32,312 bases of DNA from a virus. The DNA is taken from positions 1 through 32,312 of IMG/VR virus record IMGVR_UViG_3300022690_001755. One strand, written 5' to 3'. This document shows positions 16,293 through 23,004 of the stretch, piece after piece. The notes beneath the pieces were generated by a model, which was given only the letters and a program-made list of their open reading frames with translations, was not told the DNA's origin and ran no database searches. Made by a program: the position numbers and the translations under genes. Positions within the stretch are counted from its first letter, which is position 1. Every line of letters starts with the position of its first letter.

Positions 16293-17129
16293 GTGCCGCA
16301 AAAATCAGGGCGGGCTAGGCGTCATAGGTCATTAACCAGGCTAGTGCCCACAATAATAAGGAGTGGTGCGGCACCGCTGGAAGGGCCAGAGCTGGTTAGT
16401 GACCTTGTGTATCGTTTCAAGGCCGACACCGAATGCTTTACTGATTTGGCGGGAAGCATCTTAGCCCTTGACGGCGAATTCGTGCGAGCCATTGGCGATA
16501 AATCCGGCAATCTTTCCACCATTCCCACTGTTCTGGGCGATGGCGGTCGCCCTATTTTTAGAGCAAGCGGTATTAATGCATTACCAAGCCTTGAGTATGA
16601 TGGCATCAATGACTCGTTCAGCATTTTGGGCGCAAGCGCTACCCCGTTTGAGGTAGATAGGTTAGACCCGTTTAGTATGTTTTTTATTGTTAATGCATCT
16701 GCAAATTCATATGGTTTGTTCACAAAAATAACAGGAAATACTGGGTATGAAATGCGGGTGCTTGGGGGAAGAATTAGGGTTAGATTAGCAAGCAGCGGAT
16801 TTGGTAGTATCATCAAAGATACTGCCACGACTCCTGTTACGAACGATGTTGACCATGTAATACTTATCACTTATGACGGTTCTGGCGCAGCAAGTGGCTT
16901 TAATGCTTATATTGATTCCACTACAGCGGAATCTTTTCAAGCACCAATCTTCGATAATTTGACCGGCACTACAATCAGTGCCGGTAATTTTAACATAGGC
17001 AATATCGCAACCAGTTTTATAAATGGCGATATGCCTGAGCACTCATTTCACGATAAGGAATTTACTGCCGGTGATATATCCATACTTACGGATTATGCAA
17101 ATACTGAATACGGGATAACGATTAGCTAA
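16293..17129 (+). CDS. LamG-like surface/receptor-binding protein, copy 1
   Basis: A 278-residue protein with GTG start. The N-terminus is basic (QKSGRARRHRSLTRL). Residues 40-275 look like a concanavalin/laminin-G sandwich: LVYRFKADTECF, then AIGDKSGN, ALPSLEYDGINDSFSI, FSMFFIVNASANSYGLFTK, HVILITYDGSGAASGFNAY and DISILTDYANTEYGI. Such domains bind sugars or surfaces in phage tail proteins. It has a paralog immediately downstream with the same order of motifs. Role as a receptor-binding or virion decoration protein is inference. Confidence 0.6.
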   Translation: MPQKSGRARRHRSLTRLVPTIIRSGAAPLEGPELVSDLVYRFKADTECFTDLAGSILALDGEFVRAIGDKSGNLSTIPTVLGDGGRPIFRASGINALPSLEYDGINDSFSILGASATPFEVDRLDPFSMFFIVNASANSYGLFTKITGNTGYEMRVLGGRIRVRLASSGFGSIIKDTATTPVTNDVDHVILITYDGSGAASGFNAYIDSTTAESFQAPIFDNLTGTTISAGNFNIGNIATSFINGDMPEHSFHDKEFTAGDISILTDYANTEYGITIS

Positions 17130-17983
17130 TGGTAACTGATAGAAGGCAACGAAGTAAGATTAGGCGCGCAAGGGCGTTAAATAAATTTATTACTACAGTA
17201 GCCACTCCCCCATTTGAAGAGGCACCAATCGATCCGGCTGCAATAAGCAATCTAGAGCTTTGGGTTAGGGCGTCTGATAATACTTTTCAAGATGCTTCTT
17301 GCACCGTGGCGGCGGGAAATACCGATCCGGTTAGATGTTGGGGTGATAAGGCTGGTGGGGTTACGGCAGATTTAATAGCACCCGGTGATACGAATAGACC
17401 GATAAGAGACGATACCGGAATAGGCGGGCAGCCGGCGTTAGATTTTGATGGCATTGATAACAGATTAGAAATTTCAGCGGCTAATTCAGCGGCTATTGAA
17501 TTTGATCACGATTCACCATTCTCAATATTTTCAATCGTTAATTTCGATAATTTTTCTCAGGCGAATACGATGATTGAAAAATCAAATGATTCCAATAGTA
17601 GAGGTTATCAGCATTACGTAGCAACGTCAGCCAGAATTTTCCTTGATTTTTTACATCTGACAAGTAATCGCATAGGGGTTTTAGGCAATACAACTCTATC
17701 GGCAAATACCGATTATTCCATCTTATTAACTTATAGTGGAAATGGTTTAGCAAGTGGTGTGAATTTTTATTTATCAGGCGTAGTTGAGGGAAAAACCGTA
17801 CTCAATAATACCCTATTTGGATTAACCACGCTAGGCGGCGCTGATGTTGTTGTGGGTACCCTCATGGGCACCATTGAATATGATGGGGGGATCGCCGATC
17901 TCGCTGTTTATTCTAAAGAAGTATCCAGCGATGAAAGAACCGATATTTTAAACGTGTACGCCTCTACCCGATACGGCATCTAA
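17129..17983 (+). CDS. LamG-like surface/receptor-binding protein, copy 2
   Basis: A 284-residue protein with ATG in TAATG. Like its neighbour it has a basic N-terminus (DRRQRSKIRRARALNKF) and a LamG-like sandwich: LELWVRASDNTF, CWGDKAGGVT, QPALDFDGIDNRLEI, FSIFSIVNFDNF, YSILLTYSGNGLASGVNFYL and an ending ILNVYASTRYGI. The two copies differ widely in residues but keep motif order, so the duplication is old. It ends four bases into the convergent repressor gene. Confidence 0.6.
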   Translation: MVTDRRQRSKIRRARALNKFITTVATPPFEEAPIDPAAISNLELWVRASDNTFQDASCTVAAGNTDPVRCWGDKAGGVTADLIAPGDTNRPIRDDTGIGGQPALDFDGIDNRLEISAANSAAIEFDHDSPFSIFSIVNFDNFSQANTMIEKSNDSNSRGYQHYVATSARIFLDFLHLTSNRIGVLGNTTLSANTDYSILLTYSGNGLASGVNFYLSGVVEGKTVLNNTLFGLTTLGGADVVVGTLMGTIEYDGGIADLAVYSKEVSSDERTDILNVYASTRYGI

Positions 17984-18216
17984 TCATCACTATAAATAGT
18001 ATCAATAATTCTCCCTAAACCTTTCCAATCCAATTTTGCGAGTACTCGCATTTCTCTAAGCATCCACATTTTTATATTTTCAGTTCCGGTATCACATCTT
18101 CTATTATAGTAATAGGTACCCTCCTGTAATCCTAGCGCGTCTGCCATTTCACAGCTACTTAACCCCGCACTTGCTTCAAGATGCTTAAACAATCTATGTC
18201 TTTTTTCATCATTCAT
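17980..18216 (-). CDS. HTH regulator, probable repressor of the early switch
   Basis: A 78-residue leftward protein, the only clear minus-strand gene. Residues 12-40 contain a helix-turn-helix-like segment (EASAGLSSCEMADALGLQEG followed by TYYYNRR). The C-terminus (MRVLAKLDWKGLGRIIDTI) is helical. It is short compared with full phage repressors and lacks a cleavage domain, so it is closer to a Cro or small immunity regulator. Its ATG lies 6 bases after a TAGGGT -10 element, so the message may be leaderless, as for lambda cI from PRM. It converges on the LamG gene and diverges from the early operon. Confidence 0.65.
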   Translation of the reverse strand: MNDEKRHRLFKHLEASAGLSSCEMADALGLQEGTYYYNRRCDTGTENIKMWMLREMRVLAKLDWKGLGRIIDTIYSDD

Positions 18217-18222
18217 ATTAAT

Positions 18223-18251
18223 ACCCTAACATACCTTAAAATTCACTTCAA
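18223..18251 (-). promoter_or_regulatory. Leftward promoter for the HTH regulator
   Basis: On the minus strand TTGAAG (18251-18246) and TAGGGT (18228-18223) are separated by exactly 17 bases. The start would fall at or next to the ATG at 18216. The same -35/spacer/-10 pattern occurs at 18257 and 27707. Confidence 0.55.
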
Positions 18252-18256
18252 TTATC

Positions 18257-18285
18257 TTGACTTAAGGTTTGTTAAACTATAGGGT
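18257..18285 (+). promoter_or_regulatory. Rightward early promoter
   Basis: TTGACT (18257-18262), 17 bases, TAGGGT (18280-18285). It would give a leader of about 25 bases before the gene at 18317. The TTAAGGT half-site overlaps the -35 element. Confidence 0.65.
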
Positions 18286-18316
18286 GTCAGTAACTTGTTC
18301 ATAAAGGGGGGTTATT

Positions 18317-18523
18317 ATGGATCTGAATCACCAGAAAATGAGAGAAGCACTCCTTATTATACAGCCTAAAGCTAACCTAGATAAAGAAGCCAGGCTTGCC
18401 TTTGAGCTTTGCAGGTGGATGGCAATACAAAAACTTGATGATTTACTTGCCGAAACAATTTTAGAGTATGAGGAATATCTAGCACAACAGCATATGGAAA
18501 GTAGTGACGATCCAATGTACTAA
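18317..18523 (+). CDS. First early-operon protein, unknown
   Basis: A 68-residue acidic protein with a G-rich ribosome site (AAAGGGGGG) about 7 bases before ATG 18317. Predicted mostly helical (REALLIIQPKANLDKEARLA, then LCRWMAIQKLDDLLAETIL), ending EEYLAQQHMESSDDPMY. It is the first gene of the rightward early operon, a place often used by antirepressors or host-takeover proteins, but no family was recognised. Confidence 0.6.
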   Translation: MDLNHQKMREALLIIQPKANLDKEARLAFELCRWMAIQKLDDLLAETILEYEEYLAQQHMESSDDPMY

Positions 18524-18540
18524 ACACGTAACATAGAGCA

Positions 18541-18611
18541 GGGGAGGGTATGTATGCCCGCATGTTTTTCTTTCACTCTGATAGAGTGATTGGGTGATAT
18601 GTATCTTCCCC
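18541..18611 (+). other. Long imperfect RNA hairpin between early genes
   Basis: GGGGAGGGTATGTAT (18541-18555) pairs with ATATGTATCTTCCCC (18597-18611) over 15 base pairs including four G-U pairs. GCCC can extend it against GGG (18592-18594). An inner hairpin CACTCT-GAT-AGAGTG (18574-18588) caps it. The RNA would fold just before the RecT-like gene. Function unknown; translational control, processing or attenuation are possible. Confidence 0.5.
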
Positions 18612-18627
18612 ATTTTAAAAGGTAAGA

Positions 18628-19398
18628 ATGAATAATTTACCCACAGCAAAAACTATTGAAGACGTACTCATCACCGGCGATTTAAGCGGGCTTACCCCGG
18701 AACAAAAAGTAAGTTATTGCACTAAGGTTTGTGAGAGCTTAGGGCTAAACCCTCTTACCAATCCATTTGAATACATTTATTTTAAAAAAAGTGGCGTATT
18801 AAAGCTATACGCTAAAAAGGATTGTACTGAGCAACTAAGAAAAATCCACGGTGTATCAATAGTAAGTATACAAACCGAGAGATCCGACGGGTTGTACGTG
18901 GCGAAGGCAACGGCAAAAGATAAAACTGAGCGTACCGACGTTGCTACCGGTGCGGTTGATATCTCTAATCTTAAGGGTGATGATTTGGCTAACGGCGTAA
19001 TGAAGGCCGAAACAAAAGCAAAAAGGCGGGTTACACTATCTATATGTGGCTTGGGTATACTTGATGAATCAGAGGTAGATACAATTCCTAATGCGGAGGT
19101 AGTATCAGTAGAAAAAGCACCACCACCGATACCCCCGGAAGTACTAATTGCACACACGGAGTCACTCCGGTTTTATTATGATTTCTCACCGTGTGACAAC
19201 GGGCAGCTAACCTTTATACTAGATAAGCTTGTGCCCAAGTATGACGGCAGTGAGGATAGAGAGGGCATTTGGAGTTTTGACAACGAGATTCACACGCTAC
19301 CAAAGCTAAAAAAATTAGAGGATTATTACTTAGGCGATTTTCTACCAGAGATTGAAATCATAGAGGAAGACGAGGAAATACCCGAATGGCTAAAATAG
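18628..19398 (+). CDS. RecT-like single-strand annealing protein
   Basis: A 256-residue protein. It has the hallmarks of phage proteins related to the RecT superfamily: LTPEQKVSYCTKVCESLGLN, then PFEYIYFKKSGVLKLYAKKD, CTEQLRKIHGVS, and KAETKAKRRVTLSICGLGIL. These proteins anneal complementary single strands for recombination and replication. The C-terminal third is acidic (EIIEEDEEIPEWLK) and less conserved. No exonuclease partner is recognised next to it. The start at ATG 18628 follows AAAAGGTAAGA. Superfamily assignment is from pattern memory, so moderate. Confidence 0.55.
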   Translation: MNNLPTAKTIEDVLITGDLSGLTPEQKVSYCTKVCESLGLNPLTNPFEYIYFKKSGVLKLYAKKDCTEQLRKIHGVSIVSIQTERSDGLYVAKATAKDKTERTDVATGAVDISNLKGDDLANGVMKAETKAKRRVTLSICGLGILDESEVDTIPNAEVVSVEKAPPPIPPEVLIAHTESLRFYYDFSPCDNGQLTFILDKLVPKYDGSEDREGIWSFDNEIHTLPKLKKLEDYYLGDFLPEIEIIEEDEEIPEWLK

Positions 19399-19682
19399 AA
19401 TACATTTTTCAACATGGCGCACTATCCGACCTAGAAAATATCGTGAAAGAGAGGGTACGTAAAAAGCTGTTGGATGCCTACGTACAAATTGAACAAGATG
19501 TGATCACACAGATGATGAATTTACAAAGGCGGCTTATCGCCCATGAAATGATAGAGCTATCACATCAGTTTGGTAAGAATGCTAATGAGAGTGATTTAAT
19601 TGTAAAAATAATTACATGCTATAAATCGGAGGATAAGAAAGATGGCAAAGAAAAAAAGAAGACAAAGAGTGCAAAGAAGTAG
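19386..19682 (+). CDS. Helical hypothetical protein
   Basis: A 98-residue protein overlapping the RecT-like gene by 13 bases. It is almost all helix (LENIVKERVRKKLLDAYVQI, then MMNLQRRLIAHEMIELSHQF) with a Lys-rich tail (DGKEKKKTKSAKK). Its 3' end overlaps the next gene by 41 bases. No family was recognised. Co-transcription with a recombination gene suggests an accessory role. Confidence 0.55.
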   Translation: MAKIEYIFQHGALSDLENIVKERVRKKLLDAYVQIEQDVITQMMNLQRRLIAHEMIELSHQFGKNANESDLIVKIITCYKSEDKKDGKEKKKTKSAKK

Positions 19683-19992
19683 TAACGATTGGTTAAAAGA
19701 GATTAAAAAGTGGCGGGCATCCGGCCTTACTCAACAACAATTTGCTAGTAAGATAAGCGTGCACCCCACTATGATCTCTAAGTGGAATCGTATTTTTAGT
19801 AAAGATGGTTCCATTAAACCCATGATTGTAAAACGCGGGGGTGGTGCGGCAAGGCAAGCTAAAAGTAATTTCTTAGAGCTCACTAGCCAGATACCGGTGT
19901 TTACATTAAAACGCGGCAGTGTGGAGTTATCAATCCCGGTTGATACCGATCCGCATGTTGTCGCTAATCTTGTAAATGTAATGGGGGAATAA
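19642..19992 (+). CDS. IS66 TnpA-like HTH protein
   Basis: A 116-residue protein. The N-terminal half (SSNDWLKEIKKWRASGLTQQ, then QFASKISVHPTMISKWNRI) is a helix-turn-helix like that of IS66 family accessory protein TnpA. The C-terminal half (PVFTLKRGSVELSIPVDTD, then PHVVANLVNVMG) matches the short beta-hairpin/helix tail of the same family. No tnpB or tnpC and no IS ends are nearby, so it is not an intact insertion sequence. A phage regulator derived from or related to TnpA is the likely reading. A ribosome site (AAGAAAG) precedes ATG 19642. Confidence 0.6.
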   Translation: MAKKKRRQRVQRSSNDWLKEIKKWRASGLTQQQFASKISVHPTMISKWNRIFSKDGSIKPMIVKRGGGAARQAKSNFLELTSQIPVFTLKRGSVELSIPVDTDPHVVANLVNVMGE

Positions 19993-20291
19993 GTCAGCGT
20001 AACAGATTTCGTATCAGTGTGGTAGTCCGAAAGGGTGAATTTTTGATCTACGGTTGGGGATCTACACTACTCGCCGTACGCAGCTATGGGTGACAAAGGT
20101 AGGTAGGGGAAGCACCAAGCCATAGTTAAGCCCCCCGCTTATGAGCCTTTTGGCGGTTAAGGCTCCTAATTCCAAACCGTCGCTTGTGAGCCCGTTTGGC
20201 GGTATCGGCTCCATTAACAAAAACCGCCAGGGAGTTGCGGGTCTTGGGTGAATAACTCCTCTAGCTCAAGATCCGTTTTTTGGGAATTAAT
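19993..20291 (+). ncRNA. Structured leader with repeated hairpins and terminator/antiterminator
   Basis: No gene is supported in these 299 bases. They contain a GAAA-loop hairpin near 20026, a stem CTATGG (20084-20089)/CCATAG (20120-20125), and two similar hairpins GAGCC/GGCTC (20143-20165 and 20188-20211). Both loops contain GGCGGT, and a downstream ACCGCC (20223-20228) can pair with either loop. Then GGGTCTTG (20239-20246) pairs with CAAGATCC (20267-20274) and is followed by GTTTTTT, a terminator just before the next gene. An alternative stem GGAGTT (20231-20236)/AACTCC (20254-20259) excludes it. This looks like an attenuator or regulatory RNA. Confidence 0.55.
20239..20281 (+). terminator. 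Terminator of the structured leader
   Basis: Stem GGGTCTTG/CAAGATCC (8 pairs, one G-U) with a 20-base loop and T6 tract at 20276-20281, 10 bases before ATG 20292. Confidence 0.55.
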
Positions 20292-20666
20292 ATGGGGCTA
20301 AATTACGAATTAAAATTAAGTATGTCACAGATTCAAATGCTCATTGCATTTATCAGGCTTGCCGATGGTGGAAAGATTGAAAAATTACCTAAAGGAACTT
20401 CGTGCGCCACCGCGGAAGCGCTTGTAAGAGAGGGCTTGTTGAATGTTAAAAAAGGGAGGCGGTGCTCCGACCCGAGCATTTGGAGCATTCCAAGGAAGGG
20501 GTATCTAGTTGCCAATCTGGTAAAAGAAGAGTTTTCAGATATTAAAAAATTACCCAAGATTTCTAAGCCAGAATATCTTTTTTGGTATGATCTCCCACCA
20601 GAATTAATACGCGATGGTAACACAACTACCAAGATCGAAAGAAAAGGAAAGATTAGTGAGGATTAA
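20292..20666 (+). CDS. Hypothetical protein, possibly winged-helix
   Basis: A 124-residue protein. ATG 20292 is used because GGGA lies 6 bases upstream. An alternative TTG at 20280 lies in the terminator tract. The segment IQMLIAFIRLADGGKIEKLP, then TAEALVREGLLNVKKGRR and WSIPRKGYLVANLV, resembles a winged-helix layout (helix, helix, strand with Ser-rich turn). The C-terminus is charged. Its expression may be controlled by the leader and terminator directly upstream. Function not recognised. Confidence 0.5.
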   Translation: MGLNYELKLSMSQIQMLIAFIRLADGGKIEKLPKGTSCATAEALVREGLLNVKKGRRCSDPSIWSIPRKGYLVANLVKEEFSDIKKLPKISKPEYLFWYDLPPELIRDGNTTTKIERKGKISED

Positions 20667-20669
20667 ATC

Positions 20670-20837
20670 ATGCCGGTAAGAGTAGTAGTAAGAGACAGTA
20701 AATTTCGTGTCGTTGAGGGCCAGGGTAGGGGCCGCATAGCAAAGAATAGGTTTGGCACTGCAGCCGATGGTGGCGGGCATGCAACACGCACCAAGGCGGA
20801 AGCACAAGCCAGGGCGATTAATGCGAGAAGCAAATGA
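20670..20837 (+). CDS. Small basic protein
   Basis: A 55-residue ORF starting at ATG 20670, three bases after the previous stop, and ending in an ATGA overlap with the next gene. It begins MPVRVVVRDSKFRVVEGQGR and ends GGGHATRTKAEAQARAINAR followed by SK. The Gly-rich then KAEAQARAINA ending is common in tiny phage proteins of unknown role. Net charge is strongly positive, so nucleic-acid contact is possible. It was too short for a 60-residue cut-off. Confidence 0.6.
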   Translation: MPVRVVVRDSKFRVVEGQGRGRIAKNRFGTAADGGGHATRTKAEAQARAINARSK

Positions 20838-21028
20838 CTAAAGAAGAAGATGCGGCACAGGATTTTGAGCATGAAAGCTTCAATGAAGACCTCACAACAG
20901 CGCAAGTTTTCCTAGCTGGCATCAAATGGCGTAACGAAACCTTAAAACAACTACTCACCATGATTGATAACGGGCACAGCCGGGCAGATTTACGGCTTCA
21001 TATAAAGAGAGCGCTTGGGGATGACTAA
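20834..21028 (+). CDS. MTKEED-family early protein 1
   Basis: A 64-residue protein starting in ATGA. It begins MTKEEDAAQDFEHESFNEDL and contains FLAGIKWRNETLKQLL. The start and the FLAGIK motif recur in two later proteins (21021 and 22097), so it is one of three related modules. The first 24 bases are identical to those at 22097. Function unknown. Confidence 0.55.
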   Translation: MTKEEDAAQDFEHESFNEDLTTAQVFLAGIKWRNETLKQLLTMIDNGHSRADLRLHIKRALGDD

Positions 21029-21359
21029 AGAAGAAAAGGTGGGATATCAAAAATTTGTAGAACAGAATGAAGCGGAGATTGCTTGGAGCATGGGTGGTGG
21101 CGAACAAGCCGAATTGCTACTTCGCGCCTTCCTAGCTGGCATCAAGCACAGAGACGAAAATCCAGCTTGGGTGAGCGTGGAGGATCGGGTTCCCCCCGTT
21201 GGATATCTTCTTATTGTTCTAGCAGATAACTGTGAAGTATATGTAGCAAGGCACGAGAGGGAAGATGGGGTATCAGTTTGGCGGGATGCCGGGGATCTTG
21301 ATTACGGGGGAGAAAACGTCACCCACTGGCTATCACTCCCGCCGGTGCCAAGCGAATGA
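21021..21359 (+). CDS. MTKEED-family protein with DUF551-like C-terminus
   Basis: A 112-residue protein. ATG 21021 is chosen over TTG 21015 because it gives the shared MTKEE start. Residues 1-50 carry the MTKEE...FLAGIKHRDENP module. Residues 50-112 (AWVSVEDRVPPVGYLLIVLA, then THWLSLPPVP) match the DUF551 pattern found in many phage early proteins, with its Trp-x-Ser-x-x-x-x-x-Pro-Pro and THW-x-x-L-P-P signatures. The role of DUF551 is unknown. Confidence 0.65.
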   Translation: MTKEEKVGYQKFVEQNEAEIAWSMGGGEQAELLLRAFLAGIKHRDENPAWVSVEDRVPPVGYLLIVLADNCEVYVARHEREDGVSVWRDAGDLDYGGENVTHWLSLPPVPSE

Positions 21360-21607
21360 AACAATACCCCTTTAACAGATTATCCCGCGCGTTTGAAATG
21401 CTAGTAGAGAATTCAGACTACACCACAAAAGAAATCTTAGGTAAGAGGCGCTACCGAGAATTAACTACAGAGCGGCACCGGATTATGTATGAACTATTCG
21501 CGGCGGGGTTTGGTTATTCTGAGATTGGTAGGCAGTGCAACCGAAATCATTCGAGTGTGATTTATGCCGTGCGGCGCTACGGGTATAAAGAGGTGATGGG
21601 GGTATGA
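21356..21607 (+). CDS. Stand-alone DnaA domain IV-like DNA-binding protein
   Basis: An 83-residue protein in ATGA overlap with the previous gene. Residues 37-77 (ELTTERHRIMYELFAAGFGY, then SEIGRQCNRNHSSVIYAVRR) resemble the DnaA C-terminal DNA-binding domain: a helix, a Gly-containing turn, then the signature segment that normally reads (D/N)HSTV followed by a helix. The N-terminal part has an extra helix. No AAA+ domain is present. It could bind a phage origin or host DnaA boxes, or act as a regulator. The resemblance is by motif, not by alignment. Confidence 0.55.
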   Translation: MKQYPFNRLSRAFEMLVENSDYTTKEILGKRRYRELTTERHRIMYELFAAGFGYSEIGRQCNRNHSSVIYAVRRYGYKEVMGV

Positions 21608-21846
21608 CTAACTACCGAATAGTGAAACACATCGAAGACGGCGAAACAGTTTTCTCTCTGTGCGAAGATGGCGGCCTGAGAGGCATAGAGAGGCGATGGC
21701 TAGAGATAGTAACCTCTGATAGTCTTTCTGGGCTTTTGGAGCACCTAGGCCGCATGAGGCATGCTTTCAGCCAATCTGTGATTGATGAGACAGAAAACCC
21801 TGATAAATCTTCAAATAGACCATCCTACAGCACCTTTAGACTTTGA
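21604..21846 (+). CDS. Hypothetical early protein
   Basis: An 80-residue protein in ATGA overlap with the DnaA-like gene. It starts MTNYRIVKHIEDGETVFSLC, a strand pair like small phage early proteins, followed by GIERRWLEIVTSDSLSGLLE and a Ser-rich end. No family was recognised. Confidence 0.5.
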   Translation: MTNYRIVKHIEDGETVFSLCEDGGLRGIERRWLEIVTSDSLSGLLEHLGRMRHAFSQSVIDETENPDKSSNRPSYSTFRL

Positions 21847-21864
21847 TTTATTTAAGGGCAAGAA

Positions 21865-22104
21865 ATGAAAACACTACTTGAGAAAGAATCATATTTCGCA
21901 GAGCTTGATGGCAGAGATGAGGCGGCCAATCAGCTGGCAAAGGCTTATTCTACGGCAATGAATTCCAAGCAGCGGGAACAGGCGATACTGAATATCATGG
22001 AAAATGACAAGGCGACTGTAGCTCTAGTGGTAACGCTTATACCAAGTTATCTGCACCATCAAATAATCTGGGATATTTGTAAGAGGGTGCTACCCGATGA
22101 CTAA
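21865..22104 (+). CDS. Hypothetical helical protein
   Basis: A 79-residue protein. ATG 21865 follows GGGCAAGAA. It is mostly helical (ELDGRDEAANQLAKAYSTAM, then REQAILNIMENDKATVALVV). It overlaps the next gene by 8 bases. No family was recognised. Confidence 0.5.
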   Translation: MKTLLEKESYFAELDGRDEAANQLAKAYSTAMNSKQREQAILNIMENDKATVALVVTLIPSYLHHQIIWDICKRVLPDD

Positions 22105-22450
22105 AGAAGAAGATGCGGCAAAAGAGCTAGTTGATACCTACGCGACATGTATAAAGGAGGGAGTAGGCTCAGACCTTTCAAAAAATGAAAAGGGTTCATT
22201 TATAAACGGGTTTCATAGTGGCATCAAGCATCGCGATGAGAATCCTAAACCCATTGGCCCGTGGGTGAAGATGGAGGAGTTACCACCACCCAAGGGTGTT
22301 GAGGTGTTGAGTGGTTGGTTTACCGATATCGGCTTCGAGAAGGGGCTGGGAACTTGGGATGGTGGACACTTGCGCAATGTGTACGGCCATCGACTACGAG
22401 CAACCCATTGGGCACCCATACCACTAGAGGAGCCACCAAAGAGTGACTAA
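22097..22450 (+). CDS. MTKEED-family protein, DUF551-like
   Basis: A 117-residue protein. Its first 24 bases are identical to those of the gene at 20834, and it carries MTKEEDAAKELVDTYATC and GFHSGIKHRDENP. The C-terminal part (PWVKMEELPPPKGVEVLSGW, then THWAPIPLEEPP) is a variant DUF551-like domain with the W-x-x-x-x-x-x-P-P and THW-x-P-x-P marks. It is likely a paralog of the 21021 gene. Confidence 0.6.
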   Translation: MTKEEDAAKELVDTYATCIKEGVGSDLSKNEKGSFINGFHSGIKHRDENPKPIGPWVKMEELPPPKGVEVLSGWFTDIGFEKGLGTWDGGHLRNVYGHRLRATHWAPIPLEEPPKSD

Positions 22451-22889
22451 TGTGGAGCACACTGGTAAACGTGACCTTTACGTATCAGCTTGGTTACGCA
22501 CTCTTCAAACACCGTGCTATATGTGTGATATTGATGGTCTGCATTACCGCAAAACTGCACCGGGGATCTTTGAGCCGGTGTGTATAACAGAGTTTAAGAG
22601 TAATAAAGTTTCTATCCCCACGTTAGGTACTAACCCGAACATCTTAGCCACACAGCGGCTTTGTGAGCGGGCTCGGATTCAGTTTTGGGTAGTGCTGCAT
22701 CCATCCGGTAAGGAGTTAGTAGACCTTAATTTGATACGAGTATGGAACATCACAAAGTGGCCGTTTCTTGATGGAGAAGACCCCGCTGCATATTTTAGAA
22801 AAACAACGTTAGGTCATCTCAGATTAGAACTCAGAAAACTAAAACCAGTGGTTGATACACCATATGAATACCTTTGGCCCGAATTATGA
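22443..22889 (+). CDS. Possible PD-(D/E)XK-type nuclease
   Basis: A 148-residue protein with GTG start overlapping the previous gene by 8 bases. Residues 25-53 include CYMCDIDGLHYRKTA and ITEFKSNK, giving Asp29/Asp31 and Glu50-Phe-Lys52, the D...ExK spacing of PD-(D/E)XK nucleases. Then RLCERARIQFWVVLHPSG supplies the following helix and strand. In phages such small nucleases act in repair or recombination. The core is compatible, but no close relative was recognised. Its TGA overlaps the extended -10 promoter that follows. Confidence 0.45.
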   Translation: MTNVEHTGKRDLYVSAWLRTLQTPCYMCDIDGLHYRKTAPGIFEPVCITEFKSNKVSIPTLGTNPNILATQRLCERARIQFWVVLHPSGKELVDLNLIRVWNITKWPFLDGEDPAAYFRKTTLGHLRLELRKLKPVVDTPYEYLWPEL

Positions 22890-22895
22890 TATACT
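22887..22895 (+). promoter_or_regulatory. Extended -10 promoter
   Basis: TG at 22887-22888, one base, then TATACT (22890-22895) matches the extended -10 consensus TGnTATAAT in five of six hexamer bases. No good -35 element. It would start transcription near 22902 into a gene-free region. Confidence 0.5.
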
Positions 22896-23004
22896 GTTTT
22901 TGCCGTCGTTATTCGCTGGGATGCCCCCTAGGGGTTGGGTTCCGGAATATTTACCTTTGGTGAAACCTGAAAGATGATCTACGGGAGGCGGCAATATCTA
23001 TGCC

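Larger units (their letters stand above)
18223..18285. promoter_or_regulatory. Nested inverted repeats, likely operator
   Basis: ACCCTA (18223-18228) and TAGGGT (18280-18285) form an outer inverted pair that coincides with both -10 elements. ACCTTAA (18233-18239) and TTAAGGT (18262-18268) form an inner pair. The HTH protein encoded next to it is the obvious candidate binder. Binding is inferred. Confidence 0.5.

Noticed and set aside
19642-19992. Complete insertion sequence
   Set aside because: No transposase, inverted ends or target duplication were seen around the TnpA-like gene.
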